Shown here: positions 10,164-18,379 of the stretch, piece by piece
How the letters are laid out: the number at the start of each line of letters is the position of its first letter
How positions within the stretch are numbered: the first letter of the stretch is position 1
Assembly (NCBI GenBank): GCA_964646225.1
Contig: CAZYAD010000002.1
Span: forward strand, 1 to 64,000
Direction: 5' to 3'
DNA length: 64,000 nucleotides
Source: UBA4644 sp964646225
GTDB lineage: Bacteria > Bacillota > Clostridia > Oscillospirales > Butyricicoccaceae
Program-made: the position numbers and the translations under genes
Notes under the pieces: model-generated
Database searches by the model: none
What the model saw: the letters and a program-made list of their open reading frames with translations, nothing else
What the model was told of the DNA's origin: nothing

Positions 10164-11240
10164 ATGCCCTGTTTATACATTTCTCTGTCCAACATCCGGC
10201 GCAATGCCGGGGCCGTCTGCGGGCTGTGCGCCCGGTCGGGCATCGCTGTGGCCGGCGTCGTCAAGGGTGCCTGCGGCGATGTGCCGGTCGCCCGCGCCAT
10301 GCTGGAGGGCGGCTGCGCCCAGTTGGCCTCGTCGCGGCTTTCCCAGCTGGAGGCCCTGCGGCGGCAGCTGCCGGAGACATCCACCCTGCTGATTCGGATG
10401 CCCGCCCCGGAGGAGGCCCCACGGGTGGTGCGCGCCTGTGACCTGAGCCTGAACACCGAGGCCGAAACCCTCCGCGCCCTCAGCGCCGCTGCCGTGCAGG
10501 CCGGGGTCACCCACGGCATCATCCTGATGTACGAGCTGGGAGATCTGCGGGAGGGCGTCCTGACCGTTTCCGACCTGACGGCCCTGGCCCGTCTGGCCGA
10601 GTCGCTGCCCAATCTGCACCTGGCGGGCATCGGCGGCACGCTGAACGATATCTACGGCGTCAGCCCCTCTGCCGAAAATATGGCCGCGCTGGTGGCGGCC
10701 TTTCATGCTGTGGAGCAGGCGCTGGGGCGGCCTCTGGAGCTGCTGTCCGGCGGCAGCACCACGGCGCTGCCCATGCTGATGGAAGGCGGCCTCCCGCCGG
10801 AGATCAACCATCTGCGGGTGGGGGAGGCCATCCTCACCGGGCGGGATCTGCCCGACCTGTGGGGGACGCAGGTGCCGGGGTGCCACTGGGACACCCTGGA
10901 GCTGGAGGCGACCGTGATCGAGGGCGGCAGCAAGCCTACCCGCCCCTGGGGCGTCCGCAGCCGGAACGGCTTTGGCGAGCAGCCGCCCCTGCCTCCTGAC
11001 CGCGGCGTGCGGCCCCGGGTCATTCTGGATCTGGGGCGGTTCGATATCGGCGAGCCGGGGCTGCTGATCTGTCCCCCGGGGCTGACCATCATCGGGGCTA
11101 GCTCCGACCATCTGGTGCTGGACGCCGGCGACCTTCCCGCGCCGCCGCGTCCCGGCGACCGGCTGCGCTTCCGTCTGTTTTACCAGGGGATGCTGTTTGC
11201 CTTTCATTCCCCCGATGTGGAAAAGGTCTATCTGGCCTGA
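10164..11240 (+). CDS. PLP-dependent alanine/ornithine racemase family protein
   Basis: A 358-residue fold-type III PLP enzyme. The probable PLP lysine is K34 in VVKGACGD, and the barrel continues through LSLNTEAETLRALS and a glycine-rich phosphate site near LLSGGSTTALP. The arrangement matches the ornithine racemase (Orr)/YhfX branch rather than the classical alanine racemase at 54636. Orr racemises L-ornithine in amino-acid-fermenting clostridia (family knowledge); the substrate here is inferred, since no D-ornithine aminomutase genes are nearby. Start at 10164 follows GGAGG by 5 nt. A terminator follows. Confidence 0.75.
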   Translation: MPCLYISLSNIRRNAGAVCGLCARSGIAVAGVVKGACGDVPVARAMLEGGCAQLASSRLSQLEALRRQLPETSTLLIRMPAPEEAPRVVRACDLSLNTEAETLRALSAAAVQAGVTHGIILMYELGDLREGVLTVSDLTALARLAESLPNLHLAGIGGTLNDIYGVSPSAENMAALVAAFHAVEQALGRPLELLSGGSTTALPMLMEGGLPPEINHLRVGEAILTGRDLPDLWGTQVPGCHWDTLELEATVIEGGSKPTRPWGVRSRNGFGEQPPLPPDRGVRPRVILDLGRFDIGEPGLLICPPGLTIIGASSDHLVLDAGDLPAPPRPGDRLRFRLFYQGMLFAFHSPDVEKVYLA

Positions 11241-11256
11241 AGCAGGCCGATTGCAG

Positions 11257-11292
11257 AAAAACCACCGTGTATCCTTGGATACACGGTGGTTT
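11257..11292. terminator. Bidirectional terminator
   Basis: A 16-bp stem (AAACCACCGTGTATCC and complement, loop TT) lies between two convergent genes; the T-run is better on the minus strand. Confidence 0.85.
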
Positions 11293-11314
11293 GTGCGTTT
11301 CTGTTGTTTTTCTG

Positions 11315-11830
11315 TTATTCTGCCAGCCAGATCCGCGCCAGCGGGTCGCCGTCGGTGATCTGAAAGGAGCCCAGCCGCTCCTCCACCGTCTCCGCCCGCC
11401 CCGGCGTCAGCGTCCCGGCGGAAAGCGACCAGGTGTAATCCGCGCCCTCCGCCGCGCCCTCCAGCGGCACAAAATAGAGCAGATAGCCGCCGTGGGCCTC
11501 CAGCTGCCGGGGAATGGCCTCCAGCAGGCCGTTGAGCACCGTCCGCAGCTGTCCCACCGTCAGACCGGTGGTGCCGGGCGCACCGTCACGCTCCGGCAGG
11601 TCGATGCCCCCCTCCGTCCGGGGACGGTAGCTGCCGTCGGCCTCCTCCACCAGAAAATTGGCCCGCAGCACGAAGCCCTCCTCAATATGCAGCACACCGC
11701 AGTCGGCTAGGTACAGCGGATCGTCCTCCGCCGGGACGGTAATCAGGGGATTTGCCGTCTCCTCCCGGCCGCAGGCACAAAGCGCCAGCAGCAGCGCGGC
11801 AGTCAAAAGCAGCAGCAGTGGTTTTTTCAT
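11315..11830 (-). CDS. Predicted lipoprotein of unknown function
   Basis: A 171-residue exported protein. The N-terminus MKKPLLLLLTAALLLALCAC has a lipobox (LCAC), so the mature protein should be lipid-anchored at Cys. The rest (SYRPRTEGGIDLPERDG, TGLTVGQLRTVLNGLLEAI, DYTWSLSAGTLTPG) is soluble and I do not recognise the family. The start at 11830 follows AAGGAG by 7 nt. It lies downstream of ybaK on the same strand with a 35-bp gap and is probably the last gene of that transcript. Confidence 0.65.
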   Translation of the reverse strand: MKKPLLLLLTAALLLALCACGREETANPLITVPAEDDPLYLADCGVLHIEEGFVLRANFLVEEADGSYRPRTEGGIDLPERDGAPGTTGLTVGQLRTVLNGLLEAIPRQLEAHGGYLLYFVPLEGAAEGADYTWSLSAGTLTPGRAETVEERLGSFQITDGDPLARIWLAE

Positions 11831-11865
11831 GGGTTCTCCTTCTGTTCGGTCGATGTTTTCGCCGC

Positions 11866-12342
11866 TCACACCGTCAGGTCGGCATAATGCCCGCCAACCA
11901 GCGGCAGCAGCGCGTCGGCGCTGACCTCCACCTGTGCGCCGATCCGCCCGGCCGACACCAGAATGGTATCCCACAGCTGGGCGGTCTCCTCCACAAAGGT
12001 GGGGCAGGCCCGTTTCATGCCCACGGGCGAGCAGCCGCCCCGGACATAGCCGGTGTGCTTTTGCAGCTCCTGCACAGGAAGCATGGTCACATTCTTTTCG
12101 CCCGCCGCATGGGCGGCCTTTTTCAGATCCAGCGTGGCGTCGGCAGGAATGACAAAAACGCAGAGCTGGCCGGAAGCTCCCCGGGTCACCAGCGTTTTGA
12201 AGACCCGCTGGGGGTCGAGCCCCAGAAGACCCGCCACCGTCACGCCGTCCACCGGCTCCTTCCCGTGGGGATAGCCGTGGGGCGTATAGGCCACGCCGGC
12301 CTGCTCCAGCATGCGCATCACATTGGTTTTTTCCTCCGGCAT
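11866..12342 (-). CDS. ybaK: YbaK-type Cys-tRNA(Pro) deacylase
   Basis: A 158-residue trans-editing protein that hydrolyses Cys (or Ala) wrongly attached to tRNA-Pro. The motif GYVRGGCSPVGMKR is diagnostic of the YbaK subfamily, and the conserved lysine lies in VFKTLVTRG. The ATG at 12342 starts five bases after the stop of the GntR gene; a TTG at 12351 overlapping that stop is the alternative start and neither has a strong ribosome site. It is in the same orientation as the GntR and carboxypeptidase genes, suggesting an operon. Confidence 0.9.
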   Translation of the reverse strand: MPEEKTNVMRMLEQAGVAYTPHGYPHGKEPVDGVTVAGLLGLDPQRVFKTLVTRGASGQLCVFVIPADATLDLKKAAHAAGEKNVTMLPVQELQKHTGYVRGGCSPVGMKRACPTFVEETAQLWDTILVSAGRIGAQVEVSADALLPLVGGHYADLTV

Positions 12343-12347
12343 AGCGG

Positions 12348-13004
12348 TCAATCCATCAGCTCAAAAAAGCTCTTCCGCGCGTTTTCCACATGAACGCCCA
12401 TAAGGCGCTCGGCCTCGTCGCCGTTGTGGTTCTCCAGCGCCGTCAGGATGGCCCGGTGCTCCTGGGTAGAGGCCGCCGCCCGGCCCCGGCGCACCGAGGT
12501 GGCCCGGGCCTTCTGGATGGAATTGTGGAACATGGACAGCATCTGCTTCAGCGGACGGCTGCGGCTGCTTTCGTAAACGATCTCGTGAAAGCGCTGATCC
12601 AGGTTGCCCACCTGCAAATTGTCGCCCCGCCCCACATAAAACTCCTGCAATTCCACGATCTCCCGCAGGTCGGCCAGCTCCTGGGGGGTGATGTTTTCTG
12701 CGGCACGGCGGGCGGCCAGTCCCTCGATCCGGGTGCGGATCAGATAGATGTCGTTGACATCGGCGCCGGAGACCCCCACCACCACGGCGCCCTTGTTGTG
12801 GGTGGTCTTCACCAGCCCCTCCAGCTCCAGCTGCATCAGCGCCTCCCGGATGGGCGTGCGGGAGACCCCCAGCTCCTGGCTGAGCTTGACCTCCGTCAGG
12901 CTGGTGCCCGGGGCAAGATCCCCATCCAGAATGGCCTTTTCCAGCTGCCGGAATACCTGCGTCCGCACCGGCGTTGCGGCGTAAAACTGCTCGATCTTCT
13001 GCAT
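12348..13004 (-). CDS. GntR/FadR family transcriptional regulator
   Basis: A 218-residue DNA-binding regulator. The N-terminal winged helix contains LSQELGVSRTPIREALMQLE, the typical GntR recognition helix, and the C-terminal FCD domain has LDQRFHEIVYESS and EHRAILTALENHNGDEAERL, which bind metal and a carboxylate effector. The start at 13004 follows AGAGGAGC; an upstream TTG inside the preceding gene's stop region is less likely. It sits between dacF-like and ybaK genes, with no metabolic partner to suggest its ligand. Confidence 0.9.
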   Translation of the reverse strand: MQKIEQFYAATPVRTQVFRQLEKAILDGDLAPGTSLTEVKLSQELGVSRTPIREALMQLELEGLVKTTHNKGAVVVGVSGADVNDIYLIRTRIEGLAARRAAENITPQELADLREIVELQEFYVGRGDNLQVGNLDQRFHEIVYESSRSRPLKQMLSMFHNSIQKARATSVRRGRAAASTQEHRAILTALENHNGDEAERLMGVHVENARKSFFELMD

Positions 13005-13033
13005 AAAAAGCGCAGCTCCTCTCACATCCTCCG

Positions 13034-14320
13034 TCAATGCTTGCGGTTCTTGCGCCGTCTGGCCCGCTTGCGGTTGATCAGGATCATATAGACAATAAAG
13101 ATCACCACCAGCGCCAGCACGGCGGCCACGATGATCTTAAAGGTCGTTCCGGTGAAAAAGGCCGTGACCCGATCCAGCACATACAGCAGGGTCGAGCGCT
13201 CCACGCTCTCGGCCGCCACCAGATCCAGCGTATACTGCCTGTCCCCATAGGATACCTGTAACTGGCCCAGCACCTGCCCCTGGGCCACCGGCGCGGTGAT
13301 GTCCTCCTCCACGGTGTACTCCAGCTTCAGGTCAGAGGTGGCAAAGGCGGCGGGCAGCATGGCGGTGATGCTCTCGGCAGGACGAAGGGTGACGGTATCC
13401 TGATCGGCGGAAAGCCGCACCTCCGCCTGGGTGATGGGCTCACTGGAGGAAAGCATCACCTGCTGTGCCCAGTTGGCCGCGCCCCAGTTGAACAGCTTGA
13501 TGGTCTCGGCAAAGCGACCGTCCACGCCGTCAATCTTTTCGGCGCCCAGCACCACGGAATAGTAGGTATAGTCGCCCTTTTCACAGGCGGCCACCAGACA
13601 CATTCCCGCCGGGGTGGTAAAGCCGGTCTTGATGCCGATGGCGCCCTCATAATAATAATCCGCAGTGGATTTTTTGGAGATCAGATAATTGGTGGTGTAT
13701 TTGGTGGTGGTGCGGTCGTGCTTGTTGGTGATGGGCAGCACCACCTCCTCCTGCCGCACCAGCTCTGCGATGGTATCGTTGGCCATAGCCGCCCTGGCGA
13801 TGGTCAGCAGATCCCGGGCGCTGGTGTAATGCTCCTCATCGTGCAGACCGTGGGGATTGACGAAATGCGAGTTGGTGCAGCCCAGCTCCCGGGCGGTGTT
13901 GTTCATCAGCTCCACGAACTCCGCCACACTGCCCGCCACATGGATGGCCAGCGCGTTGGCGGCATCGTTGCCGGAGCCGATGAGCAGATAGCGCATCAGA
14001 TCCATAAAGCCGATCTCCTCGCCCCGCAGCAGATAGCTGGCCGAGCCCTGCTCATACAGACCGTCGATGGCGTCCCCCGTGACGGTGACCACATCCTCCG
14101 GATTGCCGTATTCCAGTGCCACCAGCGCAGTGAGCAGCTTGGTGGTGGAGGCGGGATACAGCCGGGCATCGGCGTCCTGCTCCAGCAGTACGGTATCGGT
14201 GCCGGCTTCATAAAGGATCGCGCCCTTTGCCGCCACCTGATGCTCCGGGGCGGCGGCCGCCAGCGCAGGGGTGCAGCATAAAACAGCAGTCAGCAGCAGA
14301 CAAAAAATTCTTTTCAACAT
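13034..14320 (-). CDS. D-alanyl-D-alanine carboxypeptidase (PBP5/DacF type)
   Basis: A 428-residue low-molecular-mass penicillin-binding protein that trims the terminal D-Ala from peptidoglycan stem peptides. It has a signal peptide, the catalytic S58-T-T-K61 motif in LYPASTTKLL, SGN in LLIGSGNDAA, and KTG in IGIKTGFTTPAG. A beta-rich PBP5 C-domain and then a membrane helix (about residues 391-416) plus a highly basic tail (RKRARRRKNRKH) follow, so it is anchored by a true transmembrane helix. Start at 14320 follows GGGAGG by 8 nt. Clostridial paralogues of this type act in vegetative growth or in the spore cortex; the sequence does not decide. Confidence 0.93.
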   Translation of the reverse strand: MLKRIFCLLLTAVLCCTPALAAAAPEHQVAAKGAILYEAGTDTVLLEQDADARLYPASTTKLLTALVALEYGNPEDVVTVTGDAIDGLYEQGSASYLLRGEEIGFMDLMRYLLIGSGNDAANALAIHVAGSVAEFVELMNNTARELGCTNSHFVNPHGLHDEEHYTSARDLLTIARAAMANDTIAELVRQEEVVLPITNKHDRTTTKYTTNYLISKKSTADYYYEGAIGIKTGFTTPAGMCLVAACEKGDYTYYSVVLGAEKIDGVDGRFAETIKLFNWGAANWAQQVMLSSSEPITQAEVRLSADQDTVTLRPAESITAMLPAAFATSDLKLEYTVEEDITAPVAQGQVLGQLQVSYGDRQYTLDLVAAESVERSTLLYVLDRVTAFFTGTTFKIIVAAVLALVVIFIVYMILINRKRARRRKNRKH

Positions 14321-14448
14321 TTGATCGCCCTCCCAGTGCAAATTTTTCGACTTTATGGTAATATTTTAGCAAAAGCACGGCGGGAATGCAACCGGGATTT
14401 TTCCGCCGGAGCAAGAATTCAAAACTTCTTAAGAAACGGGGTGTGTCC

Positions 14449-14796
14449 ATGGCTTCTCTGCGCCGCCGCGCGGCCCTTCTGGCATCCGCCGTGCTGCTTT
14501 GCACGCTTGTTTGCGCCTGCGGTGCCCCTGCCGCTCCAGACTCCGGACTCCCGCCGCTGGCGCTGCGCCCCGCCGTCTTTGCGGAGGAGAGAGAAGGCCT
14601 TCTGGATCTGAACACCGCCGACGAGACGGCCCTCTCCGGTCTGCCGGGCATCGGCCCGGTGCGGGCGGCGGCCATCGTAGCCTACCGTCAGGCCCACGGC
14701 CCCTTTGCCGCGGTGGAGGAGCTGACAGCGGTGCCCGGCATCGGCAATGCCACCCTGGAAAAGCTGCGCCCCCGGGTGAAGGTCTCCGCAGATTAA
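14449..14796 (+). CDS. Helix-hairpin-helix (ComEA-like) lipoprotein
   Basis: A 115-residue exported protein. The N-terminus has a lipobox (LVCAC) and the C-terminal half two helix-hairpin-helix motifs, SGLPGIGPVRAAAIVAYR and TAVPGIGNATLEKLRP, preceded by LDLNTADETAL, the standard ComEA signature. ComEA proteins bind incoming DNA at the cell surface during transformation, usually through a membrane helix; here the anchor looks like a lipid. The rest of the com machinery is not in the window. The ribosome site (GGGGTG) is moderate. Confidence 0.85.
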   Translation: MASLRRRAALLASAVLLCTLVCACGAPAAPDSGLPPLALRPAVFAEEREGLLDLNTADETALSGLPGIGPVRAAAIVAYRQAHGPFAAVEELTAVPGIGNATLEKLRPRVKVSAD

Positions 14797-14831
14797 GAAA
14801 AAAGTTCAGGATTTTTGTAACCTCTGTGTAA

Positions 14832-14860
14832 TTGCCATTCTGTATAATATCCTTTATAAT
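14832..14860 (+). promoter_or_regulatory. Promoter that fixes the VanW start codon
   Basis: TTGCCA (14832-14837) and TATAAT (14855-14860) are separated by exactly 17 bp. Transcription from here would begin at about 14867, so the in-frame ATG at 14860 cannot be used. A second possible element, TGTAACC (14816-14822) 17 bp before CTGTATAAT, resembles an ECF-type promoter. Confidence 0.7.
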
Positions 14861-14921
14861 GAATGCAAAACAGGCTCGATCCCGGCGCTTCGCGCCGATC
14901 ACAGAAACGGAGGCTCTTGCA

Positions 14922-16661
14922 GTGAGCGAAGAAAAGAAACGGGGCGGCGCCCATGTGGCCGGAAAGCGGCAGGCACCCCCATCCTCCCGGACGAAGAAGC
15001 GCCGGGGCACGGCGGCGGCAGGCGGCATCCTCATCGCGGTGCTGGTGCTGGCCATCGTGGGCTTTTGCGGCTTTACCGCTTACAGCGTGCTCATGAACAG
15101 CGATATTTATGCAGGCGTCCATATGGGCGAATGTGACCTTTCCGGCAAGGATCGGGCAGAGGCCCGCGCTCTGCTGGAGGCCGCCTATGGCGGCGCACAG
15201 CTGGAGCAGGTGCTGGATATCCAGGTGGGCAACGGGCTGTTTGCCCTCACTGCACAGGAGTGCGGCCTGGCCTATGACATCCCCTCCAGCATCGACCTGG
15301 CCTTTGCCTATGGCCGCCAGGGCGGGCTGCTGGAGCAGGCGCGGATGTTCTGGAGCACCCGGTTCCATCCTGTGCAGCTGGAGCTGGTGACCGTGCTGGA
15401 CAGCGCCGTGCTGGAGACCCGCGTGGACGAGATCGCCGCCGCGGTGGAGCAGCCCATGGCCCCCTCGGCCTACAGCTGCGCCGAGGGCGTCGTAACCCTG
15501 GACAAGGGGCAGACCGGCTATTCCCTGGATCGGGAGGGCCTGCTGGAGCTGCTGGACACCCGGCTGCGCACCGCCGATTTTTCCCCGGTGGAGGGAAGGC
15601 TGAAGGAATCCGCCCCCCAGCCCCTGTCAGCCTCCGCCATCGCCCAGAGCGTCAATACCGAGGTGGTGCAGACCACGCTGGATCTGGCGTCTGACCCCAC
15701 CGGCGGCACCGTCCGGGCCGGCACCCCCGGCATCCATGTGGAGGAAAGCGCCCTTCAGGCAGCCATCAACAGCCCGAACCGGCACGAGACCGTGTCTTGT
15801 ACCATCACCCAGCCGGACTATACCGCCTCGGAGTATCAGGCGCTGCTGTTCCGGGATGTTCTGGGAGAATGCACCACCGACTTCAACCCCGGCAACAAAA
15901 ACCGCACCACCAATGTGCTGCTGGCCACCGATTTCTGCAACGGCGTGCTGCTGATGCCCGGGGATGTGTTCTCCTATAACGATGTGGTGGGGGAGCGCAC
16001 CGCCGCCCGGGGCTTTAAGGAAGCCACCATCTATGTGGGCAACTCCGCTGAGGACGGCCTTGGCGGCGGCGTCTGCCAGGTGACCTCCACCATCTATTAC
16101 GCCGCCCTGCGGGCCGATGTGAAGATCGTGGAGCGCTGGGCCCACAGCCGCGAGGTCACCTATGTCCCTAAGGGCGAGGACGCCACCGTGGCTTGGGGCA
16201 GCAAGGACTTCAAGTTTGAAAACAACAGCGGCTTCCCCATGAAGCTGGTTACCTCCCACACCACCAACACCCTGACGGTGAAGCTCTACGGCACCAACCT
16301 GAACAACAAGACGGTAAAGATCGAAACGACCATCCTGTCCAAAACGCCCTTCGAGGTGGTGTATCAGGTGGATGAGAGCCTGGCACCGGGCACCCAGAAG
16401 GTGAAATCCAACGGCTACACCGGCTACAAGACCGAAAGCTACCGGGTGGTCTATATCGACGGGGCAGAGGTCTCCCGCACTCTGGAGAACACCAGCACCT
16501 ACCGAAAGTATGACAAGGTGATCCTGCACAACCCGGCCACCGCCACCGTGGAGCCGGTGAGCCCCACCGTGCCGGAGCCTGACCCGACCCCCGCGCCGGA
16601 GCCCGAGCCTCCCGCAGAGCCCGATACCGGCAACGCCGGCGGACTACTGACCGCCGACTGA
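14922..16661 (+). CDS. VanW/G5 family membrane-anchored peptidoglycan-associated protein
   Basis: A 579-residue surface protein. Basic N-terminal segment, one membrane helix (about residues 34-56), two copies of a peptidoglycan-binding-4-like domain (about 70-270), the VanW domain with NRTTNVLLATDFCNG, PGDVFSYNDVVG and GGGVCQVTSTIY, a G5-like region and a Pro/Glu-rich tail (EPDPTPAPEPEPPAEP). VanW proteins occur in vancomycin clusters but most clostridial copies are housekeeping wall proteins of unknown reaction. GTG at 14922 is chosen: GGAGG lies 8 nt upstream, and the only ATG in frame precedes the inferred transcription start. Confidence 0.88.
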   Translation: MSEEKKRGGAHVAGKRQAPPSSRTKKRRGTAAAGGILIAVLVLAIVGFCGFTAYSVLMNSDIYAGVHMGECDLSGKDRAEARALLEAAYGGAQLEQVLDIQVGNGLFALTAQECGLAYDIPSSIDLAFAYGRQGGLLEQARMFWSTRFHPVQLELVTVLDSAVLETRVDEIAAAVEQPMAPSAYSCAEGVVTLDKGQTGYSLDREGLLELLDTRLRTADFSPVEGRLKESAPQPLSASAIAQSVNTEVVQTTLDLASDPTGGTVRAGTPGIHVEESALQAAINSPNRHETVSCTITQPDYTASEYQALLFRDVLGECTTDFNPGNKNRTTNVLLATDFCNGVLLMPGDVFSYNDVVGERTAARGFKEATIYVGNSAEDGLGGGVCQVTSTIYYAALRADVKIVERWAHSREVTYVPKGEDATVAWGSKDFKFENNSGFPMKLVTSHTTNTLTVKLYGTNLNNKTVKIETTILSKTPFEVVYQVDESLAPGTQKVKSNGYTGYKTESYRVVYIDGAEVSRTLENTSTYRKYDKVILHNPATATVEPVSPTVPEPDPTPAPEPEPPAEPDTGNAGGLLTAD

Positions 16662-16679
16662 GCGCAATCCTCTGCTTCC

Positions 16680-16722
16680 AAAAAACACTGCCCCGTTTGG
16701 CTTGACCAAACGGGGCAGTTTG
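16680..16722. terminator. Bidirectional terminator
   Basis: A 14-bp stem (ACTGCCCCGTTTGG and complement, loop CTTGA) separates convergent genes; a seven-base T-run is present on the minus strand. Confidence 0.85.
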
Positions 16723-16727
16723 ATGTT

Positions 16728-17198
16728 CTACGGCTTTGCGGGGGCTTCGCCCGGCGTCCACAGATAGATGCGGTGGAGAGACATATCGTCGTTATAATAG
16801 ATATAGTCCCTGGGCGGGCGGACTTCTTCCAGCAGGGTGGCGCCCAGCGCCTCGATGGTTTTGCAGGAGGGGACATTGTCAAAGTCACAGGTGATGTAGA
16901 GCTGCTCCATCCCGTGGTACCGCGCCACCTGCGGCAGCAGCTGACAGGCGGCCAGGGCATAGTGATGGCCCCGGAAAGGCTCGTCCACCTCGTAGCCGAT
17001 GTTTCCGTTGTAATAGGAATGGTCGTTCCGGCCGATGCGGAGGCTGATTTTTCCCACGGGGATGTCATCGGGCTTTGACAGGATCTCCCACCAGTAAAAG
17101 GGCAGCGCGCCGCAGCCGCCCGCAAAGGTGCCGATGAGGCGAAGACTCACCCGCTCGCCCTCCAGCCGGTAGAAATCCGGATGAAACAGCGGCTGCAT
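16728..17198 (-). CDS. GNAT family N-acetyltransferase
   Basis: A 156-residue acetyl-CoA-dependent acetyltransferase. The fold is recognisable from GKISLRIGRNDHSYYNGNIG, YEVDEPFRGHHYALAACQLL (acetyl-CoA pyrophosphate loop region) and CDFDNVPSCKTIEALGATLL, the typical Rim-like C-terminus. The start at 17198 follows GAGGGG by 7 nt. It lies 11 nt after the stop of a small protein and is likely co-transcribed with it from the promoter at 17472-17500. Substrate unknown. Confidence 0.85.
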   Translation of the reverse strand: MQPLFHPDFYRLEGERVSLRLIGTFAGGCGALPFYWWEILSKPDDIPVGKISLRIGRNDHSYYNGNIGYEVDEPFRGHHYALAACQLLPQVARYHGMEQLYITCDFDNVPSCKTIEALGATLLEEVRPPRDYIYYNDDMSLHRIYLWTPGEAPAKP

Positions 17199-17209
17199 GG
17201 TACAGCCCC

Positions 17210-17428
17210 TCAGTCCCGGCACCACTTTTCCAGCTGGGAAAAGGGCAGGGTCAGCTCCACCCGCTGGCCGTTTTCGTCCAGCCCGAACACCGCCAGCTCC
17301 TCAAAATCGTTGTACAGGATCATGTTGCTGTCCCGCAGTCCCCGCGCTTGGGCAAAGGCCCGGGCCGCCGCCTCCAGCTGGGTCTGGGTATAGCCCTTTT
17401 TCCGATAACGCAAAACAAGTTTCTCCAT
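17210..17428 (-). CDS. Small conserved-looking protein, function unknown
   Basis: A 72-residue soluble protein, MEKLVLRYRKKGYTQTQLEA at the N-terminus, a helical AARAFAQARGLRD segment and a strand-rich C-terminal half with ILYNDFEELAVFGLDENGQR. I do not recognise the family. It is real because it has a ribosome site (AAAGGATG), a consensus promoter upstream and tight spacing to the GNAT gene behind it. There is no signal peptide or membrane segment. Confidence 0.7.
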   Translation of the reverse strand: MEKLVLRYRKKGYTQTQLEAAARAFAQARGLRDSNMILYNDFEELAVFGLDENGQRVELTLPFSQLEKWCRD

Positions 17429-17471
17429 AGTCAAGCATCCTTTCGTGAAATGGTGCCCCGGGCACAACAGC

Positions 17472-17500
17472 ATGATACCACGCTTTTTTCCGTCGTGCAA
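17472..17500 (-). promoter_or_regulatory. Promoter of the small protein/GNAT transcript
   Basis: TTGCAC (17495-17500) and TATCAT (17472-17477) on the minus strand are 17 bp apart. Confidence 0.7.
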
Positions 17501-17523
17501 GCAGAACCGTGGCCGCCGCAGGC

Positions 17524-18114
17524 TCAGGGCCGCCGGACGACCCTGCCCTCACGGATGGCAGCGTGCCAGCACTTGTGGCACATGGCGACATAGGCATCAT
17601 TGCCCCCCAGAAACACCTGCTGTCCCCGGGTGACCACATGGCCCTCCCCGTCGATGCGGGCGTTGACGATGGCCTTGGCCCCGCAGGCGCACACCGTTTT
17701 GATCTCGGTGATGGAGTCGGCCACCTCAAACAGCCGGGCGCTGCCGGGGAACAGATGGGTGAGAAAGTCGGTGCGCAGACCGAAGCACAGCACCGGCACA
17801 TTGTCCAGATCCACCAGCTCCCGCAGCTGATCGATCTGCTGCGGCGTAAAGAACTGACACTCATCCGCAATAATCACATCGGTCTTCTGCATCCTCCGAT
17901 ACACCTCCCGCAGATCGGTCTCCGGCGGAATAGCGTCGGCCTCTGCCTGCAAGCCGATGCGGCTGCGGATAATGTCCCGGCCGTCGCGGGTGTCGGTGGC
18001 CGGCTTGATGAGCCAGACCCGCATCCCCAGCTCCTCGTAATTGAATTTGGTAATCAGCGCCTGGGCAGACTTGGAGCTGCCCATTGCGCCGTATTTGAAA
18101 TACAGTTTTGCCAT
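17524..18114 (-). CDS. tdk: Thymidine kinase
   Basis: A 196-residue cytosolic type II thymidine kinase of the pyrimidine salvage pathway (thymidine + ATP to dTMP). The P-loop is GAMGSSKS (residues 9-16), the Walker B/catalytic region IIADECQFF, and the structural zinc ligands are CAC at VCACGAKA and CHKC near the C-terminus. Length matches the family. RBS GGGAGGTG precedes the start, and it is probably monocistronic from the promoter at 18145-18173. Confidence 0.96.
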   Translation of the reverse strand: MAKLYFKYGAMGSSKSAQALITKFNYEELGMRVWLIKPATDTRDGRDIIRSRIGLQAEADAIPPETDLREVYRRMQKTDVIIADECQFFTPQQIDQLRELVDLDNVPVLCFGLRTDFLTHLFPGSARLFEVADSITEIKTVCACGAKAIVNARIDGEGHVVTRGQQVFLGGNDAYVAMCHKCWHAAIREGRVVRRP

Positions 18115-18144
18115 AACGATGCACCTCCCGGGCGTTCTTGCTTA

Positions 18145-18173
18145 AAGATACCATAACCGGCAGCCCTTGTCCA
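18145..18173 (-). promoter_or_regulatory. Probable tdk promoter
   Basis: TGGACA (18168-18173) and TATCTT (18145-18150) on the minus strand are separated by 17 bp, 30 nt before the tdk start. Confidence 0.5.
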
Positions 18174-18215
18174 TGCTTCCCGGCAAAAAAGCGGCGGAAA
18201 ACGCAGAAATTCCCC

Positions 18216-18244
18216 TTGCTTTCGCGGCGGAAGTAGTATATAAT
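18216..18244 (+). promoter_or_regulatory. Promoter of tRNA-Gly
   Basis: TTGCTT (18216-18221) and TATAAT (18239-18244) are 17 bp apart, with the tRNA beginning 10 nt after the -10 element. Confidence 0.8.
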
Positions 18245-18254
18245 AAGCCTGTTC

Positions 18255-18328
18255 GCAGGGTTAATACATCGGTAGTATGTCAGCTTCCCAAGCTGAACAG
18301 GCGGGTTCGACTCCCGTACCCTGCTCCA
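18255..18328 (+). tRNA. tRNA-Gly (anticodon CCC)
   Basis: The acceptor stem GCAGGGT pairs with ACCCTGC, followed by discriminator T and an encoded CCA. The anticodon loop is TTCCCAA, giving anticodon CCC, flanked by the TCAGC/GCTGA stem. The T-loop GGTTCGACTCC is standard. The 74 nt include the CCA end. It reads GGG glycine codons. Confidence 0.96.
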
Positions 18329-18330
18329 GC

Positions 18331-18372
18331 AAAAAAGTCTCTTTTGTCAGGTGGACAAAAGAGACTTTTTTT
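18331..18372. terminator. Bidirectional terminator for tRNA-Gly and the HAD gene
   Basis: An 18-bp stem, AAAAAAGTCTCTTTTGTC with its complement around AGGTG, carries T-tracts in both directions. Confidence 0.9.
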
Positions 18373-18379
18373 ATATTAT

